From Pyropia yezoensis (Eukaryota > Rhodophyta > Bangiophyceae > Bangiales > Bangiaceae), in NCBI GenBank assembly GCA_009829735.1, contig CM020618.1:13994568-14058567 (forward strand): a DNA stretch of 64,000 nucleotides, in the 5' to 3' direction. The position numbers and the translations under genes are program-made. A model generated the notes under the pieces. That model saw only the letters and a program-made list of their open reading frames with translations, made no database searches and was not told where the DNA came from. Below, one piece after another: positions 1 to 11,111 of the stretch. Position 1 is the stretch's first letter. Each line of letters begins with the position of its first letter.

Positions 1-167
1 CTTGTTCCTGTCGCCTCAAAACGCCCAACAGACACGATCATGACAACAATCAGAAAGCAATAGAAACAGCAATCAAACGAGACCTCCACGAGAACAGTTA
101 GACGAAGGTCGTTGCAGACAAAGTCAAGAAACATACAGGACGGCGTTGCAGACGCCCATTGAATTCG

Positions 168-1167
168 TCAACTCATAACGTACAGGCGATCCGATCCGGA
201 TGGAGCCGATAGGCCAATGGCCGCGTCCCTGAGGCGCTTGGCACCCACTCGTTCGGCAGCCTGCTGTCGCCCACTCAGTGTGGCTAATGCCGCCGCAGGA
301 GCGTCGTCGGAGGTGATCCCGCTAGGCCCACCCGTTGATGCGGTGATGGCGCCGCTCAACGCGCTTGCCACCGCCGACAGTCCCAGATCAGCACATTCCG
401 CCTGCTCTCGCGTGGCCGCCACATTCTGTGGCGCCAGAGCCGCCGCAGACGATTCGGCTGCCACCAAAGCAGACACAGTCGACGACACAGGAGCCACAGC
501 TTCTGCAATGTTGGCCACGAGATCGGTGCGACGTGCCGCTGCGGCATTCAGTGCCTCGTCTGCGGCAGCATACTCGGCCCGAGCACGGCTGACCTCCTGA
601 GAGAAAAACTCCGCCGTGGACGCCTGGCAGATGTAGTTCTTAAACGACAAAAACTTGTGGGGCTTCTTCGTAAACGACACCCCAGCGGCGGTGACGTTCC
701 GTTTGAACAAACTAGTGTCCAGAGCGATCGTCTGCTGATCATGCCCATGACGGCGGCACTTGCGGCAGCTAAGAAGATAAACAGTCAACCACCCCAAAGA
801 ACGTAGCAGAGATCAGAAATAAATCCGCAGGAAAGTAAGTAAGCGGCATGATGACGCACAGCAAGCATCTGAGAGACAAAAAATAAAAGAGACAGTCAAT
901 CAATAAAGAGATCCTCCGTAACGTACGCCTTCTTGCACAGGCAGTCCCGATTGCCGCAGGGTGCACCAGTGTAAAACGCATGGCTTGGTGGTAGCGACGC
1001 GGGGCACTGAACCCTACCGTCCACGAGTACACAGGTTCCAAAATAATGCGTCTTGCCATGTTGGCCAACTTTCTGGTGTCCACAGGCACCGCAAGTGGGA
1101 AGAGATGAGGTGCGAATGGCGCGCTGACGTCGCGCAGCTGATGGGTTCGTGGTTTGGGGTGTATTGT
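168..1167 (-). CDS. Spliced cysteine-rich protein, function unknown (5' end not found)
   Basis: Two exons on the minus strand: 1167-927 and 768-168. The upstream exon follows a 3' splice site (TTTTTGCTACTCAG) and ends at a GTACGT donor; the 158-nt intron 926-769 ends in TATCTTCTTAG. Joining them keeps one frame, with a codon split two plus one bases, and fuses two Cys-rich halves that otherwise lie in different frames. The first exon has CGACGHQ, a VDGRVQCPASLPP stretch, then APCGNRDCLCKK; the second opens CRKCRRHGHD. Together they make a dense C/H cluster of the kind that binds zinc. The C-terminal 130 residues are Ala-rich and helical, perhaps coiled coil. No ATG is seen upstream, so at least one 5' exon is missing. 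It could be a host gene or the DNA-binding subunit of a transposon; I do not recognise the family. Confidence 0.5.
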
Positions 1168-4100
1168 CTGAGTAGCAAAAATCACCATGTTACTCAAAAA
1201 AAAAAATAGAGAAGGCGAGGAGCATCCTATCAGTTAGTGTGGAGCCCCGTGTGATCAGCGGATGTCATAAACAAGTCACATGTAAGCTATTGGAAGGGAT
1301 CAGGCATACTTGCGGGGGGGATGTCGGGTGTCCCCGGCGGCAGGGCTGCACCGCCAGCCATCGCTGCTGACGAATCAGCTGCGAGTGCGGGTGTGATGTC
1401 ACGGTGAGTGTCGCGAGCGGGCCCTGGGGTCGTGCACGCTTCGATATGGTGTCCTCGACAGGGACGGACCGCGGGAAGAAGATGGTGCTCTCCACGGTGG
1501 TGGGCACCGCGCGCCCGCTGTCGACGCCATCAGATTTGGGCAGCTGATCTGAATATTGTTCCACATCAGGCGGCCGACGAAGGTACAATTGCCAGGTTGG
1601 TGTACGGTCGCGATGAACACTCGGTTGGTGTATATCAACTATGCTGTAAGTTTGATTGTTGGAGAGATGTACAAAAGTGTTCCATACCGAGAGCACTTGA
1701 TTGACATTCGTGCCGCAATCGTTCAAAGTCATGAGGACATCGTGAAGTACTTCATGACATGTTCACGACTCGACACCATCCACTTTTTACTGGAAGCACA
1801 ATAGCTCAGAGCTATCTTGAAGCAATTTCGTACAGGTCTTTGATTGGATGATCTCTGATTACATAGACCTGGCATTCTTCCATGTAACGTTACATACCGA
1901 ATAGTTTCGGCTTTCTTCCGATAGCCCACGTTGGTGGCTGTGCCCTGAGTGACGTTCAATATACATTACTCATTCGAAACTCAGTGGAAGACGAATCAAC
2001 ATCTCCATTCACGTTGTGGACACTACAAATTGGCTGATTGTTTGTTCACTACAGCTGCGCAACCACGGTCCAACTGCTAGGAAAATAAAACCAAAAAGGA
2101 GACCTCGACTAGACGACATGTTCTGTGCCACTGGGCCTGAAGCGTGCAATGTTACGATCTGTGTTTTAGGTATTGTGCTGTGCCCGACTGCCGAAGTACG
2201 ATGAGACGATAGAAATCCTTACGATAGGTTTCAGCCCATGTGTTATGCAGCTCCCGCGCTGAACCAACGTATTTTTGGCGACTGGACATCTCCGGCGGTG
2301 GCCGCCCAGTCGCGTGGGATCGGGGTATGTTCTTCTGTTTTGTGCTGAGAGACTTACAGCAACGACAACCCACTGAAGGCAGCTTGATGGTGGCCAGAGA
2401 GAAGTGGACCGCGTGCGCATGGGACATAACACAGTCGCTGCGGCCTGTTGTCGACTGCTTAGGACTGCTGATCGCCTGTCAAGATCCAAATGGGGTTTTG
2501 GTGATATGCTCCAGTAAATAGCTCCACGACGCCACGCACCCCCCCATAAAGGCATGACACAAGCTGCGTATCCCCCTGTTTCTTTATTTTTGCCGGTACA
2601 GCCTTGAGCGATCGTTAATTGGCTTTTTTCGCTCTACGTGAGCGCTCTCCGGCTGCGTGCCCATCCGTTCATCCTAAGGGAGGTCGCGACCAACGAATTC
2701 TCACGGTGTTAAAGGCATAAAAAGAAGGAACGGGGCAAAAAGCACCCATTATCATAAAGTGAGGAGGGGTCCTCGCAGAAGTTCGCTCGAGAATTTCCCG
2801 AAGATCAGAAAGCAGTTATTGACAGGGGATCCCCCCCCCCCCCTCTCCCAGTGCTGCGCTGTCGTAACCGACATAGCGCGCTGTGTCCAATACATGGTAG
2901 TCTCGTATTCTTCTTGCAATTTCTGCGGAAACGCTTCGACAACCATGTGCGCAAGCCCTTGTTATAGCAAACGCTTGCTTTTCTGCAATTATTTTTCGTT
3001 TGCACAGCCGCTTGTTCTTCGTCTCATTGCTGAACTGGCTGGTGTGTGATGCCAAATGAGCAAGCGTGCGCTCAGCCAATGCACCCGCAAGCTCAACGGC
3101 TTCTGAGCCCTGCGCAGCGTATCTAAGCCCTCGTATCGTACTTTCAGTATCTGTAGACCTGGCCGCTCCATCAGAGGCCAACTCTCGCGCATGTGTTTGT
3201 GAAGTAGATTAGTTGAATGACACAATCGGACCACATTCTTATTTGTGCTTCCTCCTCTTCCGAGAAAGTCACAGTGCATATGAGAAGCACAAAGTATGGT
3301 TGATCTTCGTGCGCTCGTCGCACTGGAGCCCCCTTCCGTGGCCCACTGGGTGCAGAGCAGCGGCTGCGCTTCACGCACTGTGCGCTCCTGAAAGGGGGCA
3401 AACTTCAGTCGGGCATTACCCTGCAAAGTGGACATATGAGCACATCTTGGCCCGTCGGTCTGCACAACCCCGCTGAAATTTCTCTGCACGGCTAAAAACG
3501 CACATGTTCTTGAAGCTGTCGAAGTGTAGAACTGAATTGTTCCTCCAGGGACAGGCTGTCCATCGCTCCCGTCTTTCCAGGGCACGGGGCAGGGGCGCTA
3601 CACGCGCCTTGTCAGACCCACTGCGAGTCGTCACAGCGCCCTGGGAGCACTCTTGCGGCCCCGCATGGAGTTCTTTTTCATATATGTGGAACGGTACACT
3701 TCCTGATTTATTTCAGAAGCACTTCTTTTCTGCATCATGCGGCTTTTTTATGCGTTCTGCTCTCCTGGTGAGCCCATGAGCTTGACGAAACTTCAAGCTT
3801 CGTCAATTCATATAGATATCCTTTGATCCCGCCCACATCGCGCCCTCAGAACGTCGTCGACTCGGGGTACGTCGCGCCCAAGCCGCGACTTAGCAGCACC
3901 CAATTAACGTCCCCCAACAGCGCCTTGGGCTCTTCACAGCTCTACTTCTGAAGCTCCGCGGTCATGGTCTGAGTTCTACCATGAATCATGATTGGCTTGC
4001 GGCCGTTCTCAGAAAGCCACTCTCCGTCGTTACAAACACGATGTCGAGAACGGGAAGACGGTGTTCTTGAGAAGGCGAAGTCGGTATGCCAGCTTCTGAA

Positions 4101-4882
4101 TTCTCTTCTGGGGGACTGACTGACTCACTCAGCAGGCACCCAGCCAATCAGCACCGCCCTTGTGGCGGACTCCCTGACCAATGTGCTCCCATAGGCTTCA
4201 ATCGCCAGTGCTTTTTCCTGCGCTCTAAACGGAAACAAGTCCTGCCGAGTTCTTCTCCTCTTGGCATGCTGACAGTCCAGATACTACACCGGGTAAAAGG
4301 GACTTAATTAGGCAATCTATGGCTGTTTTTGCGAGACACTGGGTAGTCGGTTGAGCACATAAGAGCAGGCTTCAGCCAAAGAGCTGCGCTTTATTCATAA
4401 AGACTCGGCTTTGTGTCTCGGTTTCGTCCCATTTCGGACAGAGTTCTGGCAGCTGACGGCGAGACAATAGCGTGCTCTTTGGGCCGGATCGCCTGAAGCA
4501 GATTATTGGTTGCAGTCACAGTAGGCGTCATACCGATCGTTGATTGGCCAAAGCACTGATGCGCTCTCGGCTGGGATCGCCAGAGACTCCCCCCACCTCG
4601 GCTCGTCTCTCTCCGGCGGAATTGTCCAGCTTGCCTCGGATGTCTGTTCTACTCGGGTGCTCCCCTCGATGAGTTCGGCGTCCCAGTAAAGTCGCAGCTC
4701 GTACTGCTTTTACAACAATGAAGGCTAATGTTGACATCTCCCGCGTCAAATACGTATCCTGGCAGGCAAGTCATTGATCAGTAAACTGTTGGTCTTGCTC
4801 TTGTCCGAATCGGCCAAAATTGGAAGAATTTTGTCAGTTTCTCGTACTCATGCATGACAGCCAAAACGAAGGCCACGAAAGT
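1168..4882. other. No confident gene
   Basis: Moderate-GC DNA with only short open frames. The one stretch that reads somewhat like protein is minus 3181-2816, a basic helical segment (for example SAEIARRIRDYHVL) without an ATG. It may be an internal exon but cannot be assigned. A C run sits at about 2829-2842. Confidence 0.4.
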
Positions 4883-4969
4883 TCTCTCGAGCCGGAATCG
4901 AACCAGCGACATTCTGATGTCGTACTCGCCCACTACAGTCAGACGCTCTGCCAACTGAGCTATCGAGAG
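4883..4969 (-). tRNA. tRNA-Tyr (GTA) with 14-nt intron
   Basis: The minus strand folds as a tRNA. Acceptor CTCTCGA (from 4969) pairs with TCGAGAG (ending 4884), with discriminator A at 4883. The D arm is GCTC-AGTTGGCA-GAGC. Anticodon stem TCTGA/TCAGA carries loop C-T-GTA-G, with the anticodon at 4936-4934. The T arm is GCTGG-TTCGATT-CCGGC. The loop is interrupted after position 37 by 14 nt (4932-4919), the standard place for a tRNA-Tyr intron. The mature length is 73 nt before CCA. C1-G72 with A73 is the eukaryotic tRNA-Tyr identity set. The A box and B box are internal, as expected for RNA polymerase III. Confidence 0.93.
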
Positions 4970-7547
4970 CTTGCAATTGCAGAGGTACACCAAAATCATA
5001 TTGTTGATATTTTCACTGCTACATCTGCCGCACCACGCTGTCCCTTTAATCTCAGCCCAAGTCCCCCGCCTCCCCGTACCTGTCGCCCTGCCGGGTACTG
5101 CGCAGCTTCGCAACACCCGTCTCCGTCCGGCTGCTCGCCGATCCCGCGACACCTCCTTCCATCCCCAACTTTCCGGTCACCAGGACGCTTTGCCACCTCG
5201 TCTGTTGCCTGGCGTCTTTCCGCGATCCCCGACGTTGCCTCGGCTATCTTCTCGCTGGGCGCTCGGCTTTCTCCCGCTTCTCCCAACATCTCACCCTCCT
5301 GGACGCTGTGGTTCCTCTTCTGCTCCGGCTTCCCACTCTCCCTACGCTTGCTGCTCCCCCCCACCCCACGTTGCCTGACCCAGGCCACCAAAACGCTGGA
5401 TCGCCTTGTCTGCTGTCGCAGCGTTACCCTCACTGGTCTCTCCTCCCCACCTGATCCCTGCGTACAGTGGGTACACCACGCCACACGATCCATGCCGGAT
5501 CACGGTGGAATAAGGGCCAAAGGGCAATGCACGATTCACAAGTAGACCCCATGAAATGGAGTTTCCAACGATTTCAACACTCAGGATATCTGAAGCGCTG
5601 GCACGCATGTGCGCTTCTTGCGCTTCACCTCCTGCATCATAAAAGCCGTGCGAGACCCTTGCAAAAGCACCAAAAGGTGCCTGTGGGTGTCTGCACGTTT
5701 TACAATGACGCCACTTAAATCCTGAAGTCACTGAGCTCATGGCAACCTCACATGTGTGCAAGAGTGTCCGACTTTGCGAGCCCGGTCGCGGGGAAAGTTT
5801 TGCTGTACGAGCGTCGTGGCAATTTGGGATACAGAAAGCACTCAGAACGAGACGCCGTGAGCTGCCCTACACATGCAAAAGGGCATATTGAAGAACACTT
5901 GCGTAACAGCGAAGCTACGTCCGGTCAAGAAAGGGTCGTTCTCAGGTGCCTAGCTACATGGAATCCACATTTAGTCTATGTACCCGTTTGCGGGCGTGTC
6001 TTTGGCGCTGTGGGCATCTCCGCGCACGATCTCAGTACTGCGAGCTCAGCGCCAAGTTCAATTGCAGTCTGGCGGCGTCAATGAATTTGCACTCACACGG
6101 CCCCACAGAGTGCGCACATGAAGCAACCTACACGAGAACCCCGTGCAGGTTACTTCATGTGCGCACATGCGGTGCCACATGTAGCCCACTGTGAGGGGTG
6201 TTGACCAATGGAATCCCTGCGTTCCCCTAATCCGTCACACGACGCGCGAGAAAGAACGGGCCCCGTGCTACTTGAGGTCGTTCGAACGGAGATGGAGGCG
6301 TATGATAATTGTGTCTTCTGAAGCACTTGACGCTCGAAGTAGCCGCCCACGCAAGCTGTCCGGGTACATTCCTTACACTATTCGCCCGCTGGAAGCGTCT
6401 CTTCATTGGCTGAGAGACGCCAAAAAGATGTGGGTCGAGCCAGTGATGAGAAGGTAGCCCGTGTAGATTTCAAGTGGCTAGGCAGTTTCAGGCCATCCGT
6501 GGGAAGATACCTGATATTTTGAGCGGAAGAGGGGTAAAGCATGCAGACAAGCAGATAAGGGACAGAACAAAGAGCATGACCACATAGAGCTCGAGGAGCT
6601 GCCTCGAGTACTGCTCTCAAAAGGCAAACGTTAAGTTCCTCAAATAACGAGGAGAATTGTAAGGAACGCCACATCTCCATGTTGTCGTTAACTGGAGAGC
6701 TTTGACGAAGTCTCACAAGGTGTATATCTGAGACTAAAATGATTGCGATGGGTGGGAAAAATGTCCCATTCAGGTACCTCCTGGAGTCTGAGACCTTGTA
6801 TATGGTTTCAGGGCGACTCTCCCCTTCCTCGTGTGCGAACGAAACGAATTAAGAGACGCGAAAGGAAGTAAAAAACACAACGTGAATCGCAATGAATGCT
6901 TCCATGAGAAAATCAAATCGCATCGCATGGGCCACCCTTGGTCACCTCTGGAACCATGCTGTAAATTGCACCAGAACACGTCAAATGAAGTTGTCTCCGA
7001 TGTAGCCCCCAACATTCCTCTTCGATTTGAACCCAGAAACGACTGCGGAGCTGGGTTGCAATAATTAGGAATACAATCTGAGCTCGCAAGTTCATCTCTA
7101 ATTATCATGAACGAGATTATTCATTGCTAAGCTTTGAGGAAGCATTTCAGGCCATGTGGAGCTCCATGTGCCCAGAGAAACACTATGCCAGCGATGTTGA
7201 GGTGAATATTCCGCCGTTCACTGGCTCGACACGTGCCTGGAGGCGGTCATCACACCTGCGACAACCGTTAGCGGGCAGCGGCTTGGCAGAAGGGTGGCAG
7301 TCGCCGTCGTCACCGGCTTGCACACCTCCGCTGGGGCTGAGTATGGAGGGTGGGAGCTCGTTGGACGGTGAGGTGTCGGGGTCCTGACCCCAGTCCCAGC
7401 ACTCGCTCCAGTCACCCAGCTGCACCTTGTCGCTTCCCCGAGGCGTAAACCTTTTGGAATGTGACCAATACGTGCGCACACGTGGCGATAGTTCTCAAGC
7501 CACTCTTTGCGGTCCCCGATATTTCTTCGAAGTTGTCTTGCTTCATA
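4970..7547. other. No confident gene; C-rich stretch and a hairpin
   Basis: Positions 5030-5460 are pyrimidine-rich and give an open but uninformative frame on each strand. The rest is moderate-GC DNA with short open frames. A strong inverted repeat lies at 6110-6166. I see no gene. Confidence 0.4.
6110..6166. repeat. Inverted repeat, 20-bp arms with 17-nt loop
   Basis: Left arm GTGCGCACATGAAGCAACCT (6110-6129) is matched by the reverse complement of 6147-6166 at 19 of 20 positions, around a 17-nt loop. It could extrude as a cruciform, or be a transposon end or transcript hairpin. No U-tract follows to suggest a terminator. Confidence 0.75.
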
Positions 7548-7998
7548 TTGCAGTAACCCGAGTTTTGTCTCATGGCGACGATAACAACAACAGACCCACA
7601 ACAGGCCAATGGCATGCCTCAAATGGCGCACCACGGCCAATGAGTGCTCCGCGTTAGTCTGGAAACAGTGCGATCTGGGACTTTCTCGAGAATTCTGCCC
7701 ACATCGAAGAGGGAACGGGCATCCCAGGAACCAGCTGCGACCTCTCCCAGTGCTCTTGAGTGGATCGGGCCGAGATAGAGGGAACTCCGCGGAGATCGTG
7801 AGAGAAAACAACAGCTATCTGACCAACCACCGTTCGGTACCAGATCCGCCTCGACTGCAGCCAATCATCGCCTGTTCAAAAGGAAAGCCCCACAGCACGC
7901 TATTGGTCCGCTGCGAGCTCCCAGCACGCGGTTTCCTCAGGGCCTTGTTGTCGCGCTGTTGCTCTTGTCTCCATGAGACAAAATTCGGGGAACTGCAA
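7548..7998 (+). mobile_element. 451-bp MITE, copy 1, TA target duplication
   Basis: The element starts TTGCAGTAACCCGAGTTTTG and ends with the imperfect reverse complement (AAAATTCGGGGAACTGCAA). TA flanks it at 7546-7547 and 7999-8000. The TIRs match at roughly nine of ten positions over about 28 bp. No credible transposase is present, so it is non-autonomous. A related copy of exactly the same length lies in the opposite orientation at 58368-58818. TA duplication and short TIRs fit a Tc1/mariner-superfamily MITE; the helper transposase is unknown. The pogo element next door has different end sequences and is not an obvious helper. Confidence 0.85.
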
Positions 7999-8172
7999 TA
8001 TCATTTACATTTATTGTCTTGCAATCCTGCTAGGGAGCGAGCATCATGTGCGTAGAATTGAGGGGGTGACCAGTTGTGCTGAACACGACAATGCGCTTAA
8101 TCGCAGTTCATCCACGCACTTGCTCGCGAATTGTCAGTCGTCCAGCTGTCAACCTCGTGTTGAGGTGTTCTA

Positions 8173-8195
8173 CAGTCTGTATCCGGTTATATGCG
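8173..8195 (+). repeat. Left terminal inverted repeat of pogo element
   Basis: CAGTCTGTATCCGGTTATAT continues as CAGTCTGTATCCGGTT in inverted form at the other end. The first 16 bases are identical and TATG is shared after one mismatch. Confidence 0.88.
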
Positions 8196-8196
8196 C

Positions 8197-8229
8197 CCCA
8201 CTTATATGACAGGGGGTCATACAAGTGGG
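8197..8229. repeat. Subterminal hairpin of pogo element
   Basis: CCCACTTATATGAC, loop AGGGG, then GTCATACAAGTGGG: 13 of 14 arm positions pair. It sits just inside the left TIR, where transposase-binding repeats are common. The role is inferred. Confidence 0.7.
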
Positions 8230-9108
8230 AGGATCGCGATCGTACGCACCTAGGACTCGACCGGAAGGCACCCGGATCGTCCATGGCATACAGTTCGATC
8301 GTGAGTAATTGAATTATTTTTGACAAGGCGGCACAAAAACGCGCACCCATCAGGATCCACCCGTGGTCGTGGACCCCACCGACGTGGATCCCGCCGCCGT
8401 CCACCACGCTGCCGTCGGCTCTACTTCGACCAGCCCAACACCCGCCGTCCCCTTCCTGACGCGCCCACGACGTCCGACGTTGCGGTGGCCGTTTGTGGAG
8501 GACCACCTAGCGTAATGGTATTTACGGTGCACGGCGCGCTTCTCCTGCTGCTCTTTTGAATATTCTCATCATTAAATCTCAGCAATGTTTTTGCTAGCGG
8601 GTGTGTTGCGCGGTGCTGTTTGCCTGCAGTCACTCTACTGCGTTCTCAGCGTTCTGTTGCTTCTTTTTCTTTGCATTTTCATTGATTTGGCAATGCTGGC
8701 TTTTTTTCTTGAGCTCTTGGCTTTGCTTGCATGCACTACTTCGTGTGCGCACACCATCCTCATCCCCGACACCCCTCCAACCACCCAGGGAAGCCGAGGA
8801 TGGCGCCGTTTGAGGGATGTGGCCGCTGCAGCTGCTGCGGCGGCGGCGGAGGGGGTGTACCCTGAGCCGTCGCAAGAAACTATCCAGGTCATCCAGATGG
8901 CCGCCCGCATGGCCACGGCGGCGACTGCGACGGCGCTCTCCGGGGATCTTCTGGGGCTCTCAAGAGTCCCGTTGGAGCCCCTGGCGCCCCAGGACGCATC
9001 CACGCTAAACGCAGGTGCTGGAGGTGACCAACGCGGCGTGGGGGGCGGTCGGGGAGGCGGCGCGGTGCTCCGGCGGGATGGCGGTGGCAGCAGCGGGCGG
9101 CGCCGTGA

Positions 9109-10381
9109 GCACGCTCTGGGCGTGGCCGCCCGGGGCGTAAGGCGGCAGGATTCGAGCGAGCGGCGCAAAACCTGCACGTACATCTCATTAGGCGAAAAAG
9201 TCCAGCTTTAGACATCAAGGACGACGGCCACACGTGGGCCGAGACGCTGGCCATCTTTACTCTGCGGAATAGCCTGTCAGCCGCGCGGGCCATCTACCGA
9301 AACCGAGGCAACTACAAGGCGCGGGCAGCCGCCGCAGAGGATCTCTCGGCGCCCCGCCTGCGACGCTCGTACTTCGAGTTGGTTTCCCAAGGGTTGTGGG
9401 AATGGTTCAATGCCGTGAAGCGCGTGGGTGGGCGGCACCTCCCCGTCTCAGTCGCCTTGCTACAGGCTCGTGCGCGGCGGATTGCGGCGGAGTTAGGCAT
9501 AACCGGGTTTAAGGGGTCTCCGCACTTCATCCAGAACTGGGCGGCGCGGTACAAGCTGCACAATGTGGCACTGTGGAGTCAAGGCCAGTCGGTAGACGTG
9601 GCGGGTGCCGCGGCACGTATCGCGGAGATCAGGAGGGAACTGGAGGCGTGTCTACTCGACCGTACCTACAACATGGACGAGACTGGCCTGTTCTACCGGT
9701 GCATCCCAAACCGGGCGCACGTTGAGGCCGGAAGGAGGTGACAAGCACGGGGTATGAAAGCCATGAAGGCCAAAGATCGTGTCATCCTTGTTCTGGCGTG
9801 CAACGCGACCGGCACCCACAAGATTCCTGCGGCCATCATCGGCAAGGCGGAACAGCCACAATAATATCAGAGGCCCCGCGCTGCATGCCCACTCCCGTAC
9901 TTCTCCCAGAAGTGCGCGTGGATGGACAGCAAGATTTTCGAGTCCTGGTTTGAGACCGTCTTCCTCATCGCCGTGCGGGCGCGCACAGACGAGCCGGTGG
10001 CACTCATCTCGGACAATTGACAAATCTCAGCGGCCCGCACCTCGCCGGCCGCGCGCGCGGGCTCCACCCGCAGTGGTTCGCGGCGTCCGGGATGGCCTCG
10101 GGGCCAACCTCCAAGATGCAGCTGAGATTATTGAGGCCGAGTGGGACGAGGTGGAGCCGTCTACCATCGCGCACTGCTGGGTGAAATACATCGACTCCGT
10201 GGTCACGCGGATGGCTGGCTATCGTTTTGGGGAACGAGCGTTCGCTGGCACCCCTGCGGCAGAAAGAGAGACGTTTGTGGAGCGCTGGTTTTCGGCAGAG
10301 GACGACTACAGTGTGCTCGCTGTTTCTGCCGAAAGCATCGTTTTTGAAGAGGAGGGGTCGTCGGATAGCAGTGTTCATTGA
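9109..10381 (+). pseudogene. Pogo/Tigger (CENP-B-like) transposase, frameshifted
   Basis: The first frame is open 9109-9741. It has a basic RGRPGRK AT-hook-like start, a helix-turn-helix region with a CENP-B/Tc5-type pattern (LQARARRIAAELGITGFKGS then NWAARYKLHN), and the first catalytic block YNMDETGLFYRCIPN with its aspartate. A shift leads to VILVLACNATGTHKIPAAII at about 9770-9860, which ends at a stop. Another shift gives WMDSKIFESWFETVF and the second aspartate in ALISDN at about 10014, again followed by a stop. The C-terminal end EWDEVEPSTIAHCWVKY, at about 10141-10190, is in a third frame that closes at 10381. Three interruptions mean no active enzyme. Order and motifs match the DDE_1 family well. 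Confidence 0.85.
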
Positions 10382-11086
10382 TACCACTTTTACCCTGTTC
10401 TTCTCTTGCTAGGGGTTTGTACAGCATTCGGCGCCCGTCATGTTCCATAACAGCGCGTGGGGGAGGCGATGCGGAGCAGGGGCGGCAGTCACGATGGGGG
10501 GGGGGGGCGCGGTCATGGAAGAAAGGGGAGGGAAGGGGGGGGGGGGGGGGTGGGCAGCGGAGGGGGGGGGGGGGTTGTCGGCGGGGAAAGGCGGCGGCCG
10601 GCAGGGGGGGCTCAGCGGGGCACCTGCATGCCGCTGGGTACCGGCTGCTACACGACGCGACACAAAGCGACACAAACCGGAGCCCGATACATACAAGGAA
10701 AATAACTGCGCACCAAATTCAGGTTCATCGCTCGTGAGCCGACAATGCGGTGGGCCGCGGATGCCAGCGGATGACGGAGTGATGAAGAGGCGCTCTGTGC
10801 TCTCCGACTTGTCGTGTGGCACACCGCAGCCTTGCAGGTCAAATGGTCGGATGGGACCGACGGCACCTGGTCAGATCAGATTCGTAATTATTGTTCACTT
10901 CATCCGATCGTCTACTGCTGGCTGCCCGATCGTGTCCTTCAATCTTGCAATCGAGTGCTTGTTACTCGCTGAACAGGTGGGATCTGCTCGGGTTACATTC
11001 GGTCGATCGCTGTCCTAGGCCGGCCGCGTCGCAGTGCGTCCGGAGGATGAATCCCTGGAACGGGGGCTACAAACGTCTGCAAGGTT

Positions 11087-11109
11087 CTCATACAACCGGA
11101 TACAGACTG
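11087..11109 (-). repeat. Right terminal inverted repeat of pogo element
   Basis: AACCGGATACAGACTG ending at 11109 is the exact reverse complement of the left terminus, followed by the TA duplication. Confidence 0.88.
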
Positions 11110-11111
11110 TA

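Larger units (their letters stand above)
8173..11109 (+). mobile_element. Pogo/Tigger-type DNA transposon, 2.94 kb, complete ends
   Basis: Both ends are visible. Left CAGTCTGTATCCGGTT starts at 8173; its exact reverse complement ends at 11109. TA lies at 8171-8172 and 11110-11111. TIR similarity extends to about 23 bp with two mismatches. Pogo-like elements typically begin CAGT and duplicate TA. The interior holds a transposase with an N-terminal helix-turn-helix region and a DDE catalytic region, now broken. A subterminal hairpin lies at 8197-8229. Positions 10480-10620 are G-rich with runs of up to 12 G. The element is a dead copy with intact boundaries. Confidence 0.88.

Noticed and set aside
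769-1197. 142-codon minus-strand frame, and a passing resemblance to prolyl hydroxylase in a third frame
   Set aside because: The splice-supported frame gives a coherent Cys-rich protein. The hydroxylase-like match is a few residues interrupted by a stop.
4820-5545. 241-codon plus-strand frame over the tRNA
   Set aside because: It runs through the tRNA gene and a pyrimidine-rich stretch; no domain.
8585-9211. Plus-strand 208-codon frame with two hydrophobic segments inside the pogo element
   Set aside because: It does not connect in frame to the transposase, has no known counterpart in pogo elements, and the hydrophobic part is T-rich low complexity.
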